DNA of 10,181 nt, taken from Planctomycetota bacterium (GTDB taxonomy: Bacteria; Planctomycetota; Planctomycetia; Pirellulales; Lacipirellulaceae). Positions within the stretch are counted from its first letter, which is position 1. Every line of letters begins with the position of its first letter. Shown here in pieces: positions 6,317-10,181 of this stretch. Both the position numbers and the translations under genes were made by a program. The notes below the pieces were generated by a model. The model worked only from the letters and a program-made list of their open reading frames with translations. It was not told the origin of the DNA and did not search any database. The stretch covers positions 1 to 10,181 of the forward strand of contig JAJRUA010000122.1 of the NCBI GenBank assembly GCA_024278035.1. The letters are read 5' to 3'.

Positions 6317-6685
6317 ATGCGCCCCAATTATTTGCGAATCGCCATCCCGCTTAGTTTGCTCCTACTGCTGGAAGTCAGCACGGCATGGAGCCAGACCATC
6401 GGGCAGCGCGAGCCGACACTCCGCCAACGGTTGGTCGTAGGGCTGCAAGTCCGTCGCCCTAGCGAGTTTGCGTTCATTGATGCGGTGGTCGATACGGTCG
6501 ATCGGGGCGATCTGCCCGAGCGGCTCGTCAATCGATTCTTTTTTTGGGCCCGCAATCGCCCCGACAGCCGTTCGGGCCGTGCTCGCCGACCTCGTCGGGC
6601 CATCATCGACTTTCAGGCAGGCCTCACCGTACAGGCCAAGAAGCTGAGAATCGAGATCCTGGCCGATCCCCCGCCTACCTCCTGA
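6317..6685 (+). CDS. Small secreted protein of unknown function
   Basis: 122 residues. The N-terminus is a clear signal peptide: MRPNYLR, then a hydrophobic core IAIPLSLLLLLEVSTA, with likely cleavage near AWS-QT at about residue 25. The mature part is basic and mostly helical in character: TLRQRLVVGLQVRRPSEF, then AFIDAVVDTVDRGDLPERLV, the aromatic patch NRFFFWARNRP, an Arg-rich stretch SGRARRPRRA, and a closing segment ending LRIEILADPP. I associate the 'LR..L..GL..RRP.E.AFI..VV..VD.G.LP..LV...F.WAR' pattern with small exported proteins common in planctomycetes; this is recall, not a search. The ATG at 6317 is preferred because the signal peptide begins there; a GTG at 6275 would add 14 residues with no support. 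The Shine-Dalgarno is poor. A T7 run inside the gene (6539-6545) is a possible slippage site. No function is proposed. Confidence 0.75.
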   Translation: MRPNYLRIAIPLSLLLLLEVSTAWSQTIGQREPTLRQRLVVGLQVRRPSEFAFIDAVVDTVDRGDLPERLVNRFFFWARNRPDSRSGRARRPRRAIIDFQAGLTVQAKKLRIEILADPPPTS

Positions 6686-6928
6686 GCTGGAAAAAAGGAA
6701 ATTGGGACGCGTATCAGCGCGCGGACTAAAGAAGAGAGAGGACCTCAAACGAGGGGTTGGGCTGTTTCTTCTCTTGTTCCCCTTTTTTTATAGTTTTTTT
6801 AGGACGCTATCGGGACCCTGTTGTTACATCTACCAAGCTTTAATCCGCGACGATCCGCCTGATCCGCCCCGTAGAGCTACACTGCTCCGCGTCTAATTCT
6901 TCATTTCCTTTATGCGGGAGTCTCTGCC

Positions 6929-7087
6929 CCCAGGCGAATTGCAAAGTCCTTTTTTCTGAAAATCCCTAGCCACAGAGCAACGGAAGCACCGAAAGCACGG
7001 AGAAACCTTGGGGGGGGTAGCGTCTCTGAGTTCTCCGTGGCTAAGACCTTCGTTCCGCTACTTCTTCGACTTTGCAATTCTCCTGGG
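6929..7087. repeat. MITE-like nested palindromic element with 20-bp terminal inverted repeats
   Basis: The ends 6929-6948 (cccaggcgaattgcaaagtc) and 7068-7087 are inverted repeats matching at 19 of 20 positions. Inside is a second inverted pair: tagccacagag (6967-6977) against ctccgtggcta (7033-7043), 10 of 11. A competing perfect 9-bp pair also exists: cacggagaa (6996-7004) against ttctccgtg (7031-7039). A G8 run (7010-7017) lies near the centre. The inner words belong to the widespread 'agccacagagaacacagag...ctccgtggcta' type of intergenic repeat. No coding sequence and no clear target-site duplication is visible. It may be a non-autonomous element or a structured RNA repeat. Confidence 0.7.
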
Positions 7088-7240
7088 CTCGGCAGGCAGG
7101 AGGATTGCCTACTCTTCCCCCCACAGGCGAAAATCGCCCGGTTCCTTCTTGGGTGGTGGGAGATTATGGTGATCCAGCCGTTCTGAGAGGGCTGACGGCA
7201 ACTTTTCTGACTAGCACCCACCTCTCTTCGAGTCTCTAAC

Positions 7241-7256
7241 GAGGACCCCCCCCGCG
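7241..7256 (+). promoter_or_regulatory. Shine-Dalgarno with C8 tract in the spacer to the DUF485 start
   Basis: GAGGA at 7241-7245 is followed by eight C (7246-7253) and gcg before the ATG at 7257. This gives an 11-nt spacing, longer than the usual 5-9. Gain or loss of C residues by slippage would directly change the spacing and might tune translation of the operon. Confidence 0.65.
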
Positions 7257-7523
7257 ATGGAATCACGCAACGCCCGCCTTGGGATGCGGCTCTTTCTGTT
7301 GTACTCGCTGTTCTATGCGGCGTTTGTTCTTACCAATGCCTTTGCCCCTAGTGTGATGGAAGCGACTCCCGTCGCGGGCCTCAATCTGGCGATCCTCAGC
7401 GGGTTTGGCTTGATCCTCCTGGCGTTTGTGGTCGCCCTTATTTATGGCTATGTGGCGAGAAACGTCCACGGTGATGTTCGTGAAAGGGATATCAGCGAGA
7501 ACGAAACGGAGGGGCAATCATGA
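7257..7523 (+). CDS. DUF485 family small inner-membrane protein (YjcH-like)
   Basis: 88 residues with two membrane segments, about 11-30 (RLFLLYSLFYAAFVLTNAFA) and 41-67 (containing the family phrase LNLAILSGFGLILLAFVVALIYG), then a charged cytoplasmic-type tail. DUF485 proteins are almost always encoded directly before ActP-type acetate/cation symporters, as in E. coli yjcH-actP, and that is the arrangement here. Their exact role is not established; a partner or assembly role for the transporter is commonly assumed. The stop codon overlaps the next start (ATGA, 7520-7523), so translation is coupled. The gene's own start has GAGGA 11 nt upstream with a C8 tract between. Confidence 0.92.
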   Translation: MESRNARLGMRLFLLYSLFYAAFVLTNAFAPSVMEATPVAGLNLAILSGFGLILLAFVVALIYGYVARNVHGDVRERDISENETEGQS

Positions 7524-9478
7524 TTTACGATCCCTCTCCCATTGCGATTACTATTTTCCTGCTCTTCGTCGCCGTGACGTTGGCTATCAGTTTTTACTTT
7601 GGATCAAAGGCAAAGTCAGCCGAAGGCTATTTCGCAGCCCACGGACAAATCCCTTGGTTTGTGAACGGCATTGCCTTTGCGGGCGACTACCTCTCGGCGG
7701 CGTCGTTCCTCGGCATTTGCGGGATGATTGCCTTCTATGGCTACGACGGGTTCCTCTACTCGATTGGTTACTTGGCAGGATGGATCGTTGCGCTGCTGGT
7801 GGTTGCTGAGCCGATGAAACGCCTGGGGAAGTTCACGTTTGCCGATGCCCTGAACTCTCGTTTTCAATCACGGGGCATCAAGATCGCTGCGGGGATTAGC
7901 ACGCTCGCTGTGAGCATCTTCTATCTAATTCCACAAATGGTGGGTGCCGGTGTGCTGGTGCAACCCTTGCTCGGCTTGCCGCACTGGGTGGGCGTTGTCA
8001 TGGTGGGGGTCGTGGTGATCTTGATCGTCGTAACAGCAGGGATGGTTTCGACCACTTGGGTGCAATTCCTCAAAGGGGGGCTGCTGGTCATTTTTAGCAC
8101 ACTGCTGACGTGGATGATCCTGGGGCGAGGCTTTACGACCCAAGAAGGAGGAGCCGATGGCTACAAGTTCCGCACGCTGGGGCCTCTCGCCACCGACTCG
8201 GCAGAAGGAGAGGTGCCAACCATCGGCCCGATGATCGCCAAGCTGCCCGATCTGCCGGGCGAGACGGTTCTGGTCCCCCTGCCGGCCTGGAGCGAAACCC
8301 CCTTCGTTCGCACGCAAAATGACGAAACGGGCCTCATCACCACTTGGAGCCTTCGAGAGAACGCCGAAGGCCAACGCTTCTTTGACGAAGCACAGACCCG
8401 GACCCAAGGGGCCGACGGAAAAACGATCATCAATGGCTTGCCCAAGGGACGCGGCGAAGGTGAGGCAACCTTGCGCCCTGTGGGCCGTGTTTCTCGTCTG
8501 CCTAACGGCGAATCCGAGACGGGCCCCTTGGGACTCGTCTCTTTTTTCAGCACGCTGCAGCAGAGCGAGGTCGTCCTTTGGCGTAACCAAAAAATCTTCG
8601 GTGACGACGGCTCCACAACGACGGTCTACTACCAAGACCCCACGCCGGGGGCCCATGTCCTTCGTCCGGGCGAGCATCCTAAGTTCCAAGGGATTCGTTC
8701 CGACGATTGGATAAGTAAGCTGAATTTTCTGTCGCTTATGCTTGCCTTGTTCGGCGGAACGGCCTCTTTGCCACATATTTTGATTCGGTACTACACGGTC
8801 AAGGACGAAGCTTCGGCAAGAAAAAGTACGATCGTCGGTATCGCATGCATTGGGTTCTTTTACGTGTTGACCTTGTACCTCGGCTTGGGGGCGATGACGA
8901 GCGGCGCGATGGATGTGACCGACAGCAACATGTCGGCCCCGCTGTTGGCTAAAAGCATGAGCGAATTGCTCTTTGCCATCATCTCGGCGATTGCCTTTAC
9001 AACGGTTCTTGGAACGGTCAGTGGCCTGATTCTCGCCTCCGCCGGTGCCGTGACGCATGACTTGCTTGACAGCATCTTAGCCGAACCCTTGGACGATCAC
9101 CGCAAAGTCCAAATCGCTAAAATGGCATCGGTCGTTGTCGGCTTGATCGCGATCGCGCTGGGCATTCTATTCAAGGGGATCAACGTTAGCTATCTTGTCG
9201 GCTGGGCGTTTAGCATCGCCGCGTCGGCCAACTTGCCATCGCTTATTATGCTGCTCTTCTGGCCGAAAACCACCCGGATTGGAATCATCGTGGCCATCAC
9301 GGTCGGAATGGTCAGTTCGTTGGGATGGATTTTGCTCTCGGCAGATACTTACTCACAGGTCTACGGCCTTCCGGGAGCCGATGCCCCGATGCCGTTTAGC
9401 CAACCCGGTTTGATAACGATCCCCCTCGGCTTCGCAACGTTGGTGGTCGTTTCGCTCCTGACCCAGCCCAAAAAGTAA
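7520..9478 (+). CDS. actP: ActP-type sodium:solute symporter with a large extra loop
   Basis: This SSS-family carrier couples sodium to uptake of a small monocarboxylate, acetate in E. coli ActP. Residues 1-202 hold six membrane segments, including the broken helix with FAGDYLSAASFLG (52-64), which contributes to the sodium site. Residues 403 to the end hold the rest: LALFGGTASLPHILIRYYTV (408-427), the transmembrane-8 region GLILASAGAVTHDLL (502-515) and GWAFSIAASANLPS (561-574). All match ActP motifs. At 652 residues it is about 100 longer than E. coli ActP. The excess is a soluble, polar insert at about 203-397 between the equivalents of LeuT-fold helices 5 and 6. By that topology the insert should face the periplasm. 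A strong Shine-Dalgarno GGAGGGG (7508-7514) lies 5 nt before the ATG, inside the DUF485 gene. The substrate (acetate, pyruvate or other) is not determined by sequence. Confidence 0.92.
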   Translation: MIYDPSPIAITIFLLFVAVTLAISFYFGSKAKSAEGYFAAHGQIPWFVNGIAFAGDYLSAASFLGICGMIAFYGYDGFLYSIGYLAGWIVALLVVAEPMKRLGKFTFADALNSRFQSRGIKIAAGISTLAVSIFYLIPQMVGAGVLVQPLLGLPHWVGVVMVGVVVILIVVTAGMVSTTWVQFLKGGLLVIFSTLLTWMILGRGFTTQEGGADGYKFRTLGPLATDSAEGEVPTIGPMIAKLPDLPGETVLVPLPAWSETPFVRTQNDETGLITTWSLRENAEGQRFFDEAQTRTQGADGKTIINGLPKGRGEGEATLRPVGRVSRLPNGESETGPLGLVSFFSTLQQSEVVLWRNQKIFGDDGSTTTVYYQDPTPGAHVLRPGEHPKFQGIRSDDWISKLNFLSLMLALFGGTASLPHILIRYYTVKDEASARKSTIVGIACIGFFYVLTLYLGLGAMTSGAMDVTDSNMSAPLLAKSMSELLFAIISAIAFTTVLGTVSGLILASAGAVTHDLLDSILAEPLDDHRKVQIAKMASVVVGLIAIALGILFKGINVSYLVGWAFSIAASANLPSLIMLLFWPKTTRIGIIVAITVGMVSSLGWILLSADTYSQVYGLPGADAPMPFSQPGLITIPLGFATLVVVSLLTQPKK

Positions 9479-9484
9479 GGCAAC

Positions 9485-9513
9485 GCCGGATCAAGTAGAC
9501 CGGCAAAGTCCTT
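9485..9513 (+). terminator. Weak possible terminator after the symporter
   Basis: Arms gccgg (9485-9489) and ccggc (9500-9504) with a 10-nt loop are followed by aaagtccttttt, a broken T-rich tail. The stem is only 5 bp, so read-through into sufS is quite possible. The downstream part overlaps a copy of the recurring gcaaagtcctt motif (9503-9513). Confidence 0.35.
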
Positions 9514-9523
9514 TTTACCGTGT

Positions 9524-9545
9524 CCTCTGCGACCTTCGTGGTGAG
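9524..9545 (+). repeat. Interspersed 'ctctgcgaccttcgtggtga' repeat supplying the sufS leader
   Basis: The word series gtcctctgcgaccttcgtgg is a variant of the widespread 'tttgcgtcctctgcgttctctgcggtgag' type of intergenic repeat (general recall). Its end, ggtgag (9540-9545), lies 9 nt before the sufS ATG and is the only Shine-Dalgarno-like sequence there. Confidence 0.5.
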
Positions 9546-9554
9546 TTCCTACAA

Positions 9555-10181
9555 ATGCTTAGCGAATCTTTACGCGATGACTTTCCGATCCTTCAGCAGA
9601 AAGTGCATGGGGATTTGCCGCTGGTGTTTCTCGACAGTGCGGCAAGCAGCCAGCGACCAGGGCAGGTGATCGATGCGATTTCTCGTTGCTATGAGCAGGA
9701 CTATGCGAATGTCCATCGAGGGATCCATGTGCTGAGCGAACGTTCGACAGACGCTTACGAAGCGGCACGGGAGAAAGCGCGGGCGTTTGTAGGGGCAGAG
9801 CACTCGCATGAAGTGATTTTTACGGGAGGGACCACCGCGGCGATCAACGCCGTGGCGCGGAGTTGGGGCGATGCCAATGTTTCATCGGGAGATGAACTGC
9901 TGCTTACGCCGATGGAGCACCACTCGAACCTTGTCCCTTGGTTCCAACTTGCGGAACGAACGGGGGCCATAGTTCGGCATATCCCTATGACCGACGACGG
10001 TCGGCTCGAAATCGATCGACTGGAAGAGGTGCTATCGGAGCGGACAAAGTTGGTTGCATTCACGGCGGTGAGCAACACGCTTGGGACGGTGAACCCGGTT
10101 CAAGAGATTTGCGAGCAAGCGCAAGCTGTCGGGGCGGTGACGCTGGTCGATGCGGCCCAGAGTGCACCGCACCGAGTGACG
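9555..10181 (+). CDS. sufS: SufS-type cysteine desulfurase (C-terminal part beyond the window)
   Basis: SufS/CsdA enzymes use PLP to take sulfur from cysteine for Fe-S cluster assembly. 209 residues of about 400 are present. Landmarks are NVHRGIHVLSERSTDAYE (52-69), the phosphate-binding segment FTGGTTAAINAVARSWG (89-105), EHHSNLVPW (121-129) with H123 as the PLP-stacking histidine, VSNTLGTVNP (172-181) and VDAAQSAPH (198-206) with the PLP-binding D199 and Q202. The Schiff-base lysine and the catalytic cysteine lie beyond the edge. In the phosphate-binding motif the usual R and E of RGTTE are G91 and A95 here. The ATG at 9555 is chosen because the family alignment begins there (LRDDFPIL). It lies 76 bp after the symporter, and no Suf partner is visible yet. 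A related aminotransferase class V enzyme is the alternative. Confidence 0.93.
   Translation, partial: MLSESLRDDFPILQQKVHGDLPLVFLDSAASSQRPGQVIDAISRCYEQDYANVHRGIHVLSERSTDAYEAAREKARAFVGAEHSHEVIFTGGTTAAINAVARSWGDANVSSGDELLLTPMEHHSNLVPWFQLAERTGAIVRHIPMTDDGRLEIDRLEEVLSERTKLVAFTAVSNTLGTVNPVQEICEQAQAVGAVTLVDAAQSAPHRVT

Larger units (their letters stand above)
6686..7256. other. Repeat-rich spacer upstream of the DUF485/symporter operon
   Basis: There is no supported gene in 571 bp. The left part has T-rich stretches (T7 at 6783-6789 and 6794-6800). The middle is occupied by the 159-bp nested palindromic element 6929-7087. The right part carries the leader of the DUF485 gene with an unusual C8 tract beside the Shine-Dalgarno. 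Translations of either strand here derive from repeats and show no domain. The operon promoter probably lies in 7088-7240, but no clear boxes were found. Confidence 0.6.

Noticed and set aside
6009..6440. 143-codon rightward open frame
   Set aside because: Cys/Ser/Arg-rich composition, no domain, no Shine-Dalgarno, and it overlaps the better-supported secreted-protein gene in another frame.
6702..6896. 64-codon rightward frame after the secreted-protein gene
   Set aside because: It includes T-rich low-complexity DNA giving a Phe-rich stretch. There is no start signal or family resemblance.
6929..7087. CRISPR array or insertion sequence
   Set aside because: There is no regular repeat-spacer spacing, no transposase and no clear target duplication. 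Only inverted, not tandem, repeats are seen.
6910..7266. 118-codon leftward open frame across the palindromic element
   Set aside because: Its sequence derives from the interspersed repeat, and it overlaps the DUF485 start on the other strand.
7925..9058. Long (377-codon) open frame on the minus strand opposite the symporter gene
   Set aside because: It is antisense to a well-supported SSS transporter. Its translation is His/Arg/Gln-rich with no family resemblance, as expected from the complement of a codon-biased gene.

Overview
This window most likely comes from a planctomycete, probably of the Pirellulales type. That is an inference from moderate GC content, a small secreted protein of a type I associate with that group, an OleB-like hydrolase, a large ActP-type symporter, and intergenic DNA full of short interspersed repeats. 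No rRNA, tRNA or taxonomic marker is present to prove it.

Layout. Positions 1-5618 hold a left-pointing set of genes. From right to left these are an OleB-like alpha/beta hydrolase (4731-5618), a QueD/6-pyruvoyl-tetrahydropterin synthase family protein (4186-4683), a CheX-like chemotaxis phosphatase (3512-3994), the flagellar motor switch protein FliG (2301-3290) and MutS (1898 to beyond the left edge; 632 residues visible). A near-perfect 19-bp hairpin terminator separates cheX from fliG. A 402-bp repeat-bearing spacer separates fliG from mutS. CheX and FliG both act on flagellar motor switching, so this is a small motility locus next to housekeeping genes.

Positions 5619-6316 form a divergent spacer. 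On the minus strand it contains an intrinsic terminator (5701-5741) that no recognised protein gene uses. It sits just downstream of a 252-nt stretch with two in-phase short open segments and many small hairpins. This is the best candidate for an unannotated small RNA or small-protein gene.

From 6317 rightwards the genes point right: a 122-residue secreted protein of unknown function (6317-6685), a 571-bp spacer with a 159-bp nested palindromic, MITE-like element (6929-7087), a DUF485 membrane protein (7257-7523) overlapping by 4 nt an ActP-type sodium:solute symporter (7520-9478), and the first 209 residues of a SufS-type cysteine desulfurase (9555 to the edge). DUF485 and the symporter form a translationally coupled pair, the usual arrangement for acetate/monocarboxylate uptake.

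No mobile element with a transposase, CRISPR array, defence system or other obvious new multi-gene system is visible. The unusual material is mostly repeat biology: a 7-nt tandem repeat inside mutS, long palindromes in spacers, a recurring GCAAAGTCC-type motif, and long G/C homopolymers next to genes, including one between the Shine-Dalgarno and the start codon of the DUF485/symporter operon.
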